Origin: Climacium dendroides | Taxonomy: Eukaryota; Streptophyta; Bryopsida; Hypnales; Climaciaceae | Direction of reading: 5' to 3' | NCBI GenBank assembly: GCA_950106755.1 | Contig: OX467091.1 | Location: 11,239,538 to 11,303,537 of the forward strand | DNA length: 64,000 nt | Part shown: positions 35,615 through 48,700 of the stretch, piece by piece | Layout of the letters: each line of letters starts with the position of its first letter | Position numbering within the stretch: position 1 is the stretch's first letter | The notes under the pieces: model-generated | Seen by the model: the letters and a program-made list of their open reading frames with translations, nothing else | Databases searched by the model: none | Told to the model about the DNA's origin: nothing | Translations under genes and position numbers: made by a program

Positions 35615-35826
35615 GGAAATTTCATTAAAATGGCATATTCCATATGCCATTTTCAACCCAAGTAGTCTAAACCATAAAAGTAACATTTAAGAAAGGTGTA
35701 CACTTTTGATTGCGTAGTCTAAACCATAAAAGTGCCATTTAGGACAGGTGTACATTTTCAAACTATGTAGTCTAAACTATAAAAAGTGTTAAAGTTGTGG
35801 AATGGTTCCATTTTAACGAAATTTCC
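35615..35826. mobile_element. 212-bp inverted-repeat element containing three 52-bp repeats
   Basis: The left end GGAAATTTCATTAAAATGG and the right end CCATTTTAACGAAATTTCC are complementary with one mismatch. CATA flanks both sides (35611-35614 and 35827-35830). Inside, GTAGTCTAAACCATAAAAGT recurs three times about 52 bases apart (35662, 35714, 35767). No coding. Confidence 0.6.
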
Positions 35827-36498
35827 CATAACCAAGTCTAACTATCTAAAGAATTAAAGTATGAGAAAAATTCTACTTTTACCTATACCATACTATCAAT
35901 TGATTTATTCTATTTAGGGAAGCATAAACTTGGAAGAAGTGGTTTAAATAGTGAACATTGACTTCTTTTGCATACCAATGCCTAAAAGTGGCAATTAAGC
36001 TCCAAATATAGCTATTATATACATTAAGTGCACAATGTCACAACTTAATGTTACGATGTGGTCTATCTAAATGGTCACATGATCATCAGTATACACTAGC
36101 ATTTGCAATTTGGAAGTAATCTTGATTTCAAATCCTTGTCTAGTAAAATCAAAAAAACATTTTTGTTTCTTATGAAAGTTGAAGCAAGTGTCATTATAAA
36201 TGTTGCAGCACTTATACTTCTAATCTTGCTAAATTGTACACTACTATTAGACCTTCCCAAATCTTACTTTAGAAAAATATTGAAAACATCAATTTGGTTA
36301 TCTCCATGTGATTCTTAGGGCCAATAATGACAATTGCCATGTGACACTTGGGTGTATAAGTTGGTAGAGGCTCTTTCTAGTGAGCTTAAATGTTATCGGA
36401 GCTCCCAAAGTTGATAAAACAAATTTAGTGCTTTAGAATTCACACCATTCCCCTTTTCAAGTTATTTGCCAATTGACTCGTATTGTGTGTCCTATTCT

Positions 36499-36712
36499 CA
36501 CTACAAGAGAAACATGTCCGAAATGACAGAAATCAGCTAGTCCTAATCTACAGAAATTTGACGAATTTCATTCCGAAATGACAGAAACTGTCCGAATCTA
36601 CAGAAAATTGCCTAAATTGACAAAAATCTGTCAATTTTTTGTAGATTAGGACTAGCTGGTTTTTGTCATTTCGGACCAGTTTTTGTCATTTCGGACTGCT
36701 TTTCTTGTAGTG
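36499..36712. mobile_element. CACTA-type miniature element 1 in the membrane protein pseudogene
   Basis: Ends CACTACAAGAGAAACATGTC and TTTTCTTGTAGTG. The interior is fold-back with repeated CCGAAATGACAGAAA. The flanking triplets (TCT and TAC) do not match, so the target duplication has decayed or one end moved. Coding remnants lie on both sides on the minus strand. Confidence 0.75.
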
Positions 36713-36822
36713 TACATAAAGCCTTCAAGAGTGTACGTTTACATAGTAACACTTTCATATTATTAGTATTGGAGAGAAAACAATTTTTTCTAGACAAGGA
36801 CTCATTGTTGAAGATGTCAAAA

Positions 36823-37037
36823 CACTATAAGAAAACATGCCCGAAATGACAGAAATTGGTCCTAAATGACAGAAATCAGCCCCTCCTAATTGACTGAAAA
36901 TTGACAGTTTTTTGTCAATTTGGACAATTTTCTGTCAATTCGGACAGTTTTTTGTCCTATTTGACAGAAATTTGTCAAATTTCTGTCATTTAGGAGGGGC
37001 TGATTTTTGTCATTTAGGACACGTTTCTCTTGTAGTG
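36823..37037. mobile_element. CACTA-type miniature element 2 in the membrane protein pseudogene
   Basis: Ends CACTATAAGAAAACATGCCC and GTTTCTCTTGTAGTG, 215 bp, with AAA on both sides (36820-36822 and 37038-37040). Its arms pair over most of its length. Taking out the element and one AAA joins KFSYF to DIFNNES in frame on the minus strand. Confidence 0.85.
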
Positions 37038-37992
37038 AAATATGAAAATTTCAACTCACATATGCTATCACTAAAATCATATGCTTGGGATAGGTAGTTG
37101 AAAGGTTGAACATCAAAGTCTTCTCCCTTCCAATACTTAAATGTGACAATTAGGGCCCACACATATCCTACTAAGTTCAACAACACTATTAAAAATGACA
37201 AACACATATTCAAAATGTCACTACAATCCCTCCACAATGTCGATCCCTTGTATTCCTCCCAAAACAAGACTTATCTGTAAAAGAATAATGGGTACTACAC
37301 ATGTTCTATTCAAAGTCTTTAGAAAGCTAACAATGAAGTAAGCACCCATTGCTAATACCACTCTACATACAATTGATACTCTAAGCTTCAATCTAACTTC
37401 AATTTTCAAATCATCAAATTGAGTATCCTTGCATTCTTTTATAAACTTTTCTCCTTCTTCAGGAGGCAAGTAAAGAAGTAGGGGTTGATGATCTAAGCTT
37501 GCAAAATTGTGAAGGACACCTTTCATGAGAATCACCATGTTCAAAACACATGCAATGGCTTCTATTGGACTCACTTGAAATCCTTGCACACACCGAACTA
37601 CAATCCAATAGATGTAGTCTATGGCTTGTACACTTGCAATAGCCATATCCAAATTTGAGTTACCTTGAAGGAATTTGAGTTCATCATATGGTGGAAGCAC
37701 ATTTGATCTCAACAATGCTAATTTCCCATATGTCGTAAGTTGAATATTGAATTGTTCAGAATCTGCCACTTTGATCCCAATAACAAGTGCCTCTGAAAGA
37801 GATCTCATCATAATTTCATCCTTAAAGGTACTAATCTTGTAATTCTCTTCGTAAACATTTGAAGATAAGTTTACAATAACTTTACAATTGAAGATGATCT
37901 TGATGTGGGATTTGCTCCAAGGATACCAAATGCTTCACAAAGGTTGGCTAGCATTGCCATGCCAACCACAATTTTTCCAAGCATAGACCATA

Positions 37993-38209
37993 CACTACAA
38001 GAAAACCTGTCCAAAATGACAGAAATTCGTCCTAATTGACAAAAATCAGCCCCTCCTAATCTACAGAAAATTGACAGATTTTTGTCAATTAGGACAATTT
38101 TCTGTCATTTTGGACAGTTTTTTTTGTCCTAATTGACAAAAATCTGTCAATTTTCTGTAGATTAGGAGGGGCTGATTTTTGTCAATTAGGACACGTTTCT
38201 CTTGTAGTG
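37993..38209. mobile_element. CACTA-type miniature element 3 in the membrane protein pseudogene
   Basis: Ends CACTACAAGAAAACCTGTCC and GTTTCTCTTGTAGTG, 217 bp, flanked by ATA on both sides (37990-37992 and 38210-38212). The arms, including ATCAGCCCCTCCTAATCTAC, are near-perfect complements. Removing the element and one ATA fuses SALSPLFIL with WSMLGKIVVG in frame, so it inserted into an intact exon. Confidence 0.9.
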
Positions 38210-39309
38210 ATAGAATAAACAAAGGGCTCAAGGCACTTGCTAAAAATGTTGCAACAACATTTTTAATTGTACTTTCATGCATTGCCTCTGCAGCTCCCCA
38301 AGAAGCCATTGTCAAGGCAACCAAGGTGACAATAAAACCCTACATAGATGTCCACCAATACTGCTTTGCAATGCACTTTGCAGGGCATGTACTACAAGAC
38401 TTATTTGTCACTTTGTGCATGCACCCCCCCCCAAAAAAAGTTACAATAGAAATCCAAAAAGTAAATAAATGAACTAGATCCACACTCCACATCATTCTTT
38501 GAAGATAATTTGGAAACAACTTGCAAGAATGAAAAATACACATTTAGAACCTTGAGCCAAAATCTCAATGAGCCAAGGTGTGTATGATAGCACATACTGA
38601 GGTCCATTCAACAAGGACACACTTATAGTTCATGACACCCTTCCTTTGAAATGATGGAGTCTACCATATTATAGTTGGAACCATTTCCAAGGTTAGCACA
38701 TGTTCCACAACAAGGTTCTTCATTTAATTGACAGAGTATATTATAAGCCCATGTTGATTGTTCAAAACATAAATGCTTTGGTCCATAAAGGAGCTAGTGA
38801 AGGCATGGTATAGCATATCATGTGCAAGAATCTAAACACAAAATAGAAGTATGGAAGGCAACCCATTCCTGATCAATGACCCATATTGGCATGGAAGGGT
38901 GGTATAATTCTGTGTATGAAGTGATTAACAATGATTAACTATGGCACAATTCCCAGCACAATTGTGGTGCATTATGATTGGCTATAAAACTCTCAATATT
39001 GCAACCAACCCTTGTTGAATTTTGCAAGTAGCCCTTGATCGAAAATAGGAAGGTCTATATGACAAGTATGGATGAAACGGAATCTTCAACTAAAAAGTTC
39101 ATAGTAATTATGTTTTGAGAACTAAACATCTGAAAAATTATTAAAAACTTATGAACTCTATCTTTGCAAATGGAAAAATTTCCCCAATGTTGAAACCTTG
39201 CAGATATATGTATCTACTTAAGTGGTCATAAATGGGTTGCCTCCCTTACAAAGGTGCAAATGAAGTACTCTAAAGAGTCTGAGAAAGCTAGTAAGAAGCA
39301 ATCTGTGTA

Positions 39310-39625
39310 CCTCTTCACAAAGAACTCGCTTCACTTCACTGCAAGGAAGAAGAACGTCTACGGAGCTTCCAATCTATACGCCAGATTGAGCCCTCGCACT
39401 GCCCTTGTGTAGAACTGGTGGTAGAAGCAGAATGATTCAAGGCGCTCGATATTCAAGCAACTTGCGGATACTGAAACTGATGCAGAGCTGCACCCACCTC
39501 GAAGATAGAGTTCAGAAGAAGATACGCACCACCAAGGGAGAGTGTCACGATTGCAACGAAAATCAAAAACACCGACGAAATGCAGAGCAGTGATTCTGAA
39601 CTAGATATGAAGCCAAAGCCCAGAA
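39310..39625 (-). repeat. Inverted duplicate, copy A (first-exon region of the membrane protein pseudogene)
   Basis: Read on the minus strand, this segment matches 42935-43245 on the plus strand over about 300 bases, including TTTGGCTTCATATCT, TCAGAATCACT, GGTGGGTGCAGCTC and TATCGAGCGCCTTGAA. It includes the hydrophobic FISSSESLLCISSVFLIF coding block. Confidence 0.8.
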
Positions 39626-39859
39626 TTGTGAGAGACGGCTTCAAACAAAGCAAATGCGCTCTTTTAAGCGTTCTCCACAACTCCCAGGCAATGACTTACT
39701 ACGGAGTTTTTTTGTTCTCAGAGCCGGAAATTGAGGGCAAGTGGGGGAAGTGGGGGCTGAGCAGACTCTTCGACTGCTTGAAATCTTTCTCGATTGTTAG
39801 ACTTAGCTCTATTAGCCACCATTTTAGGGCCGGTCCACCTTTTTCATAGGTTACCATGG

Positions 39860-42300
39860 ACAAGAATATTTTTAGATCATTTTTCAGTGGAACTTAACAC
39901 AAGTGGTTTGTATTTTTCCAAGCATTTTTGAATTACTTATAAATTTTCAAAGATTTGAGACATAAGCACCTATTTGTAACCTTAGGTCTCCCAAAATGCA
40001 AAACTTGCAAAGAAATGTGTAGAAATCAAAAACAATGATTAACTCTTGCAATAGAAAAATAATTTTTCCTCAATTCATTCAATTACTAAAATAATCCATT
40101 TAAGGATCACTTCATCTCCATTCTCCATCTAATAATAGGAGTGATTTGAAGGAGAGGGGCCATTTTAAAGCATACTATTTTACTTGATGTGAGACATTAA
40201 GTACCCTCCTCGAGGAAATTGTGGACTTTTTTTGTAAGGATTTTTATAAATTCACCCCAAATCCCCTATGTACAATCCAAATTGGAAGACTTTAAAACAC
40301 ATTGACACATCATACATTACATATCAATGTTGTTTCCACCTTATATTTGGTAGATTTTAGAAGATGCAATTGTCCAAAATCAATTGTCAAGGGTATTGTA
40401 AGGTTTGATAGATAAGACTTGTAAATTGTCAATCTCTAAGGCAATGAATTCTATTCACAAAAATCTTACATTTCTAAAGTTTGTATGTTTTAAAAACCTA
40501 TGAAATTTTATAATACATAAAATTGTAAAATGTTCAAACAAACAAAATGTACATATTACTAACGTTTTGAACTCCATAAACCTAGGAAAGGGTCTACATC
40601 AAAATTTTGAAATGTACAAATCAATGAGATTAGAAATTCAAAATCTGCATAGTAGTTAAATTTGAACCTCCAAAATCTACAAATTGTATTGATTATGCAC
40701 ATTAAAATTTATATTTGAGTTAGATTATAGATGCACAAATCTACAATCAATATTGAATTTCATAAATTGAGTGGATTTGGAGGTGGGGACATCTTCAAGT
40801 GATATTAAATAATGCACAAATTCAAAATTCAAAGGCTCACAATTATGGGAGGGGTGAACTACCCCCATTGCTCAACCCCTTGAGAAAACACTAAATTTTT
40901 TTATTTTCCACGCATGATAATTTTTGAAAATTTTAAATTCATCTTTGCAATAGGGCTCCAAATTAGCTGGGAGAGGTGTAGTATATAAATAAATCAAGCA
41001 CAAAATATAGGGATTTTTTTACTTGCAACCCATGGAATGATTTGGAGGGGCCATTCCCGGAGTGTCTTACAACCATGAAAGACAATTCCAATTGCTCGTA
41101 CATCCTCACGGCAGTAAGGTATGTGCACTTAAATGCATGCAAGTGCAAGTCTATACTAGACTTCTTCAAATTTGGTGGTACTTGAACAAGCTTGAAACTT
41201 CAAACTTCATTACATGAATTATTTCGTAAGTTGCATCAAGTTGAAACAACGAATAGCCATTCTCAATGATTTTTGAATTTCCAGCCGAAAATTCAGAGCA
41301 CATATGTTTAGAGGATTAGATATGATGCATTTTCACATCAACAACTAATTATAGTGACAAGGACTTAGTGGAATCCTAGCTTTAAAATTTATGCTTAGTT
41401 CAACATGGCCAATGTGGACTTAGGTGCAAAGTGAACACTCCAAAAATGAAAAAATGTTCTATTCTTTTGTGTAGAACAACTTAGCCAATCTAATATGATG
41501 AAATATTTTATCATTATAACTATAAAGACTAAAAGCATCTTCAATAGAGTTAGTCATAAAGTATGTACAATGTAGGACCACTAGCCGGAGTTTGGGAAAA
41601 ATACAAGTCAAAATTCCTTGGTGCACCCAAATTGAGGTACAATAGAGTTTGGTATTGTATTTCTTTTGTACTACCTCTATCCTCAAATGATCTTCCTGTT
41701 GGACAAAATGTTCCAAATTAAGGCTAAAAATAACATTTAAAAAACCAATTTCATGCTATAAGTAGAATTTGGTACACTCCTAACATTCTAAAAACTTTGA
41801 GTTTCATAGCTTTTTCAAAGTGTAGTTTTGGAATATTAAAAAGTAGAATTTTGGGGGCATTTTCAAAGAGTACTAGATTAACTAATTGTTGAATGTGAAG
41901 TTGTCATTTTGTAGGCATTTAGTATATGCTTAAGAGCATGTGTGGCCCTTTGTTCCACCTCCCAAAGCTTCATCTCCTTCAATCCCTTTGTTCCACTTCA
42001 TCTCCTTCAATCGGGCAATATTCAAAAAGATGGAAAAAATAAGTTTGAACAATGTTGATTCATTCCTTTAGTCATTTCATTTGTCTTTTGATTGACGTTT
42101 GCATGGATGGAGGGGGAATTACTATTTGGAGTTGTTTTGTTGGTCCCAAATAGTAATTGAAAACCAAATTTGACCAATTCGCCAAGGCACAAAGTGCAAC
42201 AAGAAGATCATTTTGGGATGGACAAAGTACTATTCTTAGTTAAACCTTCTTCTAACACTTATTTACAAACAAAGGACAAACTTTACAATTAACTCTAATA
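39860..42300. other. AT-rich intergenic DNA, nothing assigned
   Basis: No coding or repeat structure recognised; open frames here are short and of intergenic composition. Confidence 0.4.
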
Positions 42301-42365
42301 AGTTACAACCTTTTCAATTCAAACCGTGTTCTGAAGCAAATGGTGAAGATTGTCTATGTGGAAAT

Positions 42366-42512
42366 ATGAAAAATACTATCCACAGATGCTTTGATTCAGA
42401 GTCGGTCAGTTCACTGGTTCTGTCTGTTGATGAGGTTGCTTTGAAGGAGATGGCCACAGAAGTTAGTCAGCGACTGAAGAATCCATTCCGAGTCCTGGGG
42501 AAACGATCCTGA
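42366..42512 (+). CDS. Probable terminal exon or gene fragment, unidentified
   Basis: From an ATG at 42366 to TGA at 42510-42512 the peptide contains SVSSLVLSVDEVALKEMATE and VSQRLKNPFRVLGKRS. The frame is also open upstream to about 42300. The amphipathic, balanced composition looks like real protein. No splice site or neighbour identifies it. It lies 420 bases before the inverted duplicate of the membrane protein exon on the same strand but is not obviously part of it. Confidence 0.3.
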   Translation: MKNTIHRCFDSESVSSLVLSVDEVALKEMATEVSQRLKNPFRVLGKRS

Positions 42513-42934
42513 ATTTGCAAAACAATGAATATGCTCAACGTCGGAAGAGAGGATGGCATGAAAGGAGGTCGCGAGGTCGCAAGGTCGCTCGGAGGAGGTC
42601 GGGTTGCAGGGGAGAAGGACGAACAGGGAATGCCCCCCTCATCCCCCATCCATTCACATTCGGGGCAACACATTCGGGGCAATGACAGAGGGGGCCAATT
42701 CACCTTGGCTTATTTGCCATGGTCAACAATCGGTAACGATTCCAGGAAGTCGAAGACTAAGCAGTCTGTACATCTGCCACTTGCGCTCATTTTCCCCCAC
42801 TGGCCCTCTCTCTGGATCTAAGGTCAACATGGTACCGTAGAGTAGATTTCCAAATTGTCGGTAAAATCATTGACGGGGAGAACGCATAAACGAGTGCACA
42901 TTGTTTAATTTCAGCAATCTTTCACTTGGGGGTT

Positions 42935-43245
42935 GCAATCAGCTACGCTTTGGCTTCATATCTCCTTCAGAATCACTCACACCACTCTGCATTTCGTCGC
43001 TGATGTGGGTTTTCGTTGCAGTCGCGACAATCCCTTGGTCGTGCTTATTTCATTCTGGACTTTTGTCTACGCGGCGCGACGGTGGGTGCAGCTCCATATC
43101 AGCTCCAGCATTACAAGTTGCTTCAATATCGAGCGCCTTGAAGCATTCTACTTCTGCCACCAGTTCCATACAAGTGCACTTGCGTATAGTTTGAAGTTTC
43201 GTATGTCGCGTTCTTCTTCCTTGTGGTGAAGTGAAGCGAGCTCTT
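42935..43245 (+). pseudogene. Inverted duplicate, copy B (membrane protein first-exon fragment)
   Basis: Plus-strand FGFISPSESLTPLCISS followed by VFVAVAT matches the FGFISSSESLLCISS exon on the minus strand at 39.5 kb, with a frameshift after it. The nucleotide match continues past the coding part (CTTGAAGCATTCTACTTCTG; TTCTTCTTCCTTG). No further exons of the family follow, so this is a broken partial duplicate. Confidence 0.7.
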
Positions 43246-43249
43246 TGAG

Positions 43250-45229
43250 AAGATTATACTTTTCTTCGTACTAGCTTTCTCCTCCCAGACTCTTTAAGAG
43301 TACTTCATGTGCACCTTTATACTTTGTTGGTGTCTAGAATCTTGCTCATGATATGCAGCACCATGCCTTCATTAGCTCCTTTGTGGAGTCAAAATAGGAT
43401 GAAACCATTTCCATCCAAAACTAGAACAGATTTTGAATCAAAGCTTGGAATGTGTTTTTACTTTTTTCCAAGATTGGAACTAATAAGGTTATGACACATG
43501 TCCCACAATAGTGAGCAAAGAAGTAGGAAGTAATGAACGGGAAAGTAATTCTTGAATGATTGGAATTGGGAGACTCTATATAGTGGGTATGGATTCAAAC
43601 CAACTATTGGCTTTTAAAATTTATAGTAATTTCAATTCAACGCATAAATTACCAGAAAACTTATAATCCCATTAGAAGATGTTTGAGGGCAAAAGAAGAC
43701 TATAGGTTCCCATGAGTTCTTGGATTGCGGGGAACTTTGGGAACTTTGCCAAATTAGTAGTTTCATGTGGCCATGACCATGCCACATTGCATAATATTAA
43801 TTAATTAATATAATTTAAATAATTTAAAAAAATATTAATTATTAAAATAATTTTTTGAAAAAATATTAATTATTAAAATAGTTTTTTGAAAATTTTAATT
43901 ATTTAAATATTTTGATACATTCCCAACATGGAGAATAGGCTTGAAATAGTCCTCCCAAGCCCTTAAACTCCTTCTAATGTTGTGATTTCTATCTTTCTAC
44001 ATTGTAGAAAACTTACATAGCTTTATGAAGGAGTTGATCCATTTCCGACTATCAATCCATTTTTACAACTTAAACTCCTCCATTTTTTATCAACTCTATT
44101 GTAGGTGCCAACTCACTTACAATGTGGCCAACATAAATAGCAAAAATGTCCAAGAGGTGTACATTTGAAAACATAAAATGATTACAATATATACATTGAA
44201 AGCCACAATAATCATGTACATCGATTTTGTAAGCTACCTATGGTTGGAAATTGGTTTGCCTACAGATTGAGAATTAGACAAGTAGAATCTTCATGAAAAA
44301 AATTCATGATAATTTTGTTTGTGAGGGAAAAAATGTCAAAAATTATAAATCCTTCTTAAATCTATTTCTCTACATAGGAAATTTTTTTCTTCAACCTTCT
44401 CCATACCACAGATAGGCTAAATTGGAAATAGGTCATTATCTTGATACTGCTCCAACTTGAACATGGGTGGAATTGCTTAAGTGATTGGCTATAGCTAGTT
44501 CTACCATAGTAAAGTTCTATGTGAAGGTACTATGTGAAGGTAAGGTAGTGGGTGCATTGTACATTGGGTGGATGGTGACAAAAATCACCAAATGGGAGCA
44601 GAGGCATACACTTTCAAATAAAATTCACTGACCTTGTACACATGGCAAACACTAGTAGGCCCTTACTGAGAATTTCTCAATAAAAAAATCAAATGAGAGT
44701 GTGGTGAGATATCACATGGACAAGCTAGAAACAACAATAATATTTCAACCCATATAGTTGATAACACTTGAGATCAAAAAATACAATGTAAAACTGTACC
44801 AAAAATATATAAAAAAACCTAGTAGGAAATCTAAAAATCCAATACAAAATCAAAGACTACACAGCAAGACTATTGAGAGTGTCTCGATCACCATACACAA
44901 TGGGTATGTACATAACGTCACGAGTGTTGTGATCAAGAGTGGGAGGAGTGTCTTTGGCGATGATTGGAAGTGATTGAATTTGGTGAATGTCTTTGACAAT
45001 AATGACATTGTCCATCGCTTAATGTGGATCTCTAAAAATAGTGTCTGCAAACTAGGAAAAATAAGAACAAGAGAGAAAAGAAAACAAATGATGGAACTTA
45101 AATTCAAAAAAGACGTTTTACAAATAAAAGACAAAGGATTAGAGAATAGTACCGGAAACCCCGTAATCGTGTTGTGAGCCTTCTCGAGCCTCTTCTAATG
45201 TTGTAGCTAGTTGTTGCCAACTCAAATTA
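43250..45229. other. AT-rich intergenic DNA, nothing assigned
   Basis: Contains simple ATTAATTA-type sequence near 43800-43910. No gene recognised. Confidence 0.4.
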
Positions 45230-45420
45230 CACTACAAGGGGAATTGTGTCCGAATTGACAGAAAAATGACAGATTTTCGTCAATTTCTCTGTCAATTAGG
45301 AGGGGTTGATTCCAATCACTTCGGACACTCCATTGACAAGGTTCTGTCAATCAGAGGACAAAATTTGGTTGCAAACTCCATACTTTGTCACTCCATTGAC
45401 AAAATTCTGTCAATCACTTG
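45230..45420. mobile_element. Truncated CACTA-type miniature element
   Basis: Begins CACTACAAGGGGAATTGTGT and continues CCGAATTGACAGAAAAATGA and TCTGTCAATTAGGAGGGGTTGATT, closely like the interior of the three elements at 36.5-38.2 kb. No right-hand TAGTG terminus is found, so the copy is partial. Confidence 0.6.
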
Positions 45421-45434
45421 ATAGAAATTAGTTG

Positions 45435-45585
45435 CAAAGTCAAGAAGAATATGTTCACTGTTTGAACTTTATTGCAATTGCAAAACTTCTAAATTGTGAC
45501 AATGTAGAAGCAAAGTCAACAAGAATATGTTCACTGTTTGAACTTTATTGCAATTGCAAAACTTATAAATTGTGACAATGTATAA
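45435..45585. repeat. Two tandem copies of a 76-bp unit
   Basis: CAAAGTCAA-AAGAATATGTTCACTG recurs 76 bases apart (45435 and 45511) with only a few differences across the unit. It lies directly after the truncated CACTA-type element. Confidence 0.85.
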
Positions 45586-45739
45586 CCACAACTGAAGCTA
45601 TGACATTCTGACCGAACAAAGCAATGAACAGGTGACCTAACTATCACCCTCGAGAAGAATTCAGGCACATGGAAAAGTCACCATGTCAAAATGATTCACT
45701 AACGCAACTTCGTCTTGCTCTTCATCCACCATTTACATG

Positions 45740-48700
45740 GCAACCTACTCAGGAGCAAAGGCATACGAAAGGACACCTGCAATAGGAATACAAAATAAGA
45801 TCCTTAGGTACATGAATCATATGCACAATCCCATGGATAGATTTCTCTTGAACATATTTCACCCAAAATCTGCTATCGCACACTCCAGTTTCAAACAAAA
45901 AATGCTCACAAAACAAAACTGGGCACGAACTTCTGAAGTGCACAAATCCAAACTAGGATTAGGCGCACCTGAAAGTATAATGTCATCTCCTCAAGCAATG
46001 CAGCAGTTGCTGGTCTCCTTTGAACGCATAGGATAAAAGTAAGGATGAGCTTGGAACGTCAGACAAGGAAGGAAGTGAACTCCCCCCGCAACCGGACTAT
46101 ACAACGTAGACTTCATTAATATGTCGATCTATCTAACCTGCAGAAGATTTCAAATATGCTCAAGCCCTGATCAAATATTACGGAGTCAAACGTGAATAGG
46201 CAAAGACAGAAGAAACTGCATATCTCCAAATTCGAGAAGTAAAATGCTTGTAAAGAGGAGTAGCAAGTCCATAATGAAGACATTAAGAGAATCTAAGTTC
46301 ACCACTGCCAAAATACACAGCCTGTTTGCAAAGTATTTGAACAGAAGGAACGGTTCAAAATGATAACCATACATCTAGACCATCTTTGGGAATTAGACCC
46401 AAGTGGGCAAGATCAAAGAACTAACCTGTGTCATACAACGACTTGGTAGGATTCAAATGAGCTTGTTCAAGTAAGGATCGCCACCCTACAAAGTAAACAA
46501 AACACAATGCCTGTCATCTATACATTAAATTTGACTTCCGTTCTAGATCATAGTCCAATATGAAGGGAAAGACAATGGAAGAAGTGGACTTACCACAGCA
46601 TGATCCAAGGAGTCAGAAAGTGACTTGGACGAGGATATATCCAACTTCACTCCAACAGCAGCTGCCATCCGTAGCAAGGGTTCAAACATTTGAGGTGTTG
46701 GCTCAGAATGCCGCCTGCAACCTCAAATAATTACTGATTAGTTTCACATGCAATACATACAGTTGTGGTTGGCGGACCAATCCAGCAGTATAAAAAATTA
46801 AACCTGGGACATTATATCTTCATGCTTGTACTAAGAAAATAATTTGATGATACTTACTCAATGCTCCATGTTCCCAAAATCAAGTGACCTACTCACTCAC
46901 ATACCTCAGCAAGCAACATGAAGGAAATTCCTACAAGATTTTCGCAGCTATTGGCATGTTGGCAGCAAGCATTAATTCCTCAACCATCTAATTGGCTTCC
47001 CGTACTTGATACATGCCTATATCAACAATTGTGCGAAAAAACTGTCAATACTGGATGTTGTAGTTGTTCGTCCCAATAATTATCTTCTGGAGTGATGACC
47101 AGATAGACTGACCGACATCAAGGGGGTCATGTGACTCTCTGTCAATTTCAAACTTCACTTCGGGTGATGCGAGGGTTAGGGCTCCACGCTCAATACATCT
47201 TAATCGCATAATCTGCAGGAACGAAACGTATATTCTTATGAATTCTCATACTACCTCACACAAGAAGTAAGAGTCATTACTCACTTAAATAAAACAAATC
47301 TATTACAACTATTACTGACGCTGGGGCTATGTGCTTAAAGAATATCTCTATCACTCGTAACTACCAAATGTACCTTTGCTAGTCTATTCATGTTCCGGAG
47401 ATCCACAGTGAACCCACCATCCATACCACTACCAAATGTTACAAGGGAAAAAATGTCACGTCAATGGGCTTAGATAAAGTCGATCCCAGAATCAAGAAAG
47501 GTAAAAGTTGGATACAGAAAGCCAACATTATTAAGTTTCTTATAACAAGAAATATTGTGTATTTGTAAACCCAAAGCAAAAGTAGATAGAGTAGACAAAC
47601 CTGTCATGCATGCGAGCTTGAGCTTCTATATATGATAGAGCGGCGCTTGAATTGATGACACTCTTCGTATACCGCATTGACTCAATTTTTGCTTCTCATG
47701 TCATAATCTGAAATCCAGCAGTAAATGATCAACATGTGAAAATATCAACTTGATACACAACTACAAGGGAGGAAAAGACCTACAAATCACAAACTCCGAA
47801 TTCATGCAACTCACTCCTGCTTGTACATCCGAATGCTCATTCGCAGAGACAACAGAATACTGACAAAAACATTTCGCAAAACTCAAGACATACCCAAATG
47901 ACTGAGAATGCAAGCCTTTCAACATCTACCCAAAGAGCACATATATGTGCACTTCACAAGACCATGTGAGTTGATTAAATATAATTATACATATCCTATC
48001 ATGGTGAAGGCGAGTTACATGAAACAATTGATATGTCTTGTGTTTCGTATGAAAATCCTTCAATAAGAGGTTCACGCTGCATATCAATGCATCTTTCAAC
48101 CAAATACACTGATGTGCCTTGCTGTAATGCTTCCACATCAAGTGACAAGTTTGGTAGCATAAAATTAGTAAAATCTACAACGTTTGTAATGCATGCAGTT
48201 AAGGACACTTCTCTAATCACCGTTACATTCACCTAGTGGATTAAGGTAACATAAGACTCATGTATTTCTATCTGCATTTAAATATGACCACATGTAAGAA
48301 ATGTCTTTCAAAATTATGGAGGCGTACATCAGTTTAACTAAACATTTGCAACATCAACGTACATTGAAAACATTTTTTTGCTAATTTTGTCACTTTCTGG
48401 GAGCTACTTTTGCACTAATTCTATGCTCTGTCAATTGAAGTGAACATAAGTACTATCAATCATGACACGCACATGGAGAGATTGCAGCGGCCAAAAAGCT
48501 ACAACATGGTATTACAAATGCCAAGGGTCCACAAAGTGGTTCAAACTCGCGTCCTTAGGTTACCTTGTGAAATCACAAAAGTGCTCCAAATCAACCAAGG
48601 AACCCATGTGGAGACATTCAGAAGTGGATCCATTTTGGAAGTTGTAAACATTTGGACCAGCAAAGCAGTAGTTATTCGTGGAATATAAAGAAAAAGGCAG

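Larger units (their letters stand above)
36100..39690 (-). pseudogene. Multi-pass membrane protein pseudogene split by three miniature transposons
   Basis: Coding blocks run right to left. 39680-39453 has a long hydrophobic segment (CISSVFLIFVAIVTLSLGGA) then ALHQFQYPQVA. About 38620-38540 reads NGPQYVLSYTPWLIEILAQG and FFILASCFQIIFKE. 38543-38210 is open except for one TAG, with VALTMASWGAAEAM and LSPLFI. 37990-37870 reads SMLGKIVVGMAMLANLCEAF. 37811-37221 is open for 196 codons (SLSEALVIGIKVADSEQFNI; LQAIDYIYWIVV-type segments). 37267-37038 reads LSFLIVLLNLVGYVWALIVT and YLSQAYDF. Broken blocks continue to about 36100 (YTPKCHMAIVIIGPKNHMEI). Stops and frameshifts plus the three insertions show it is dead. 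At least six membrane spans are visible. I know no biochemical function for this family. The boundary between exon 1 and the next block (39453 to 38640) is probably an intron. Confidence 0.75.
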
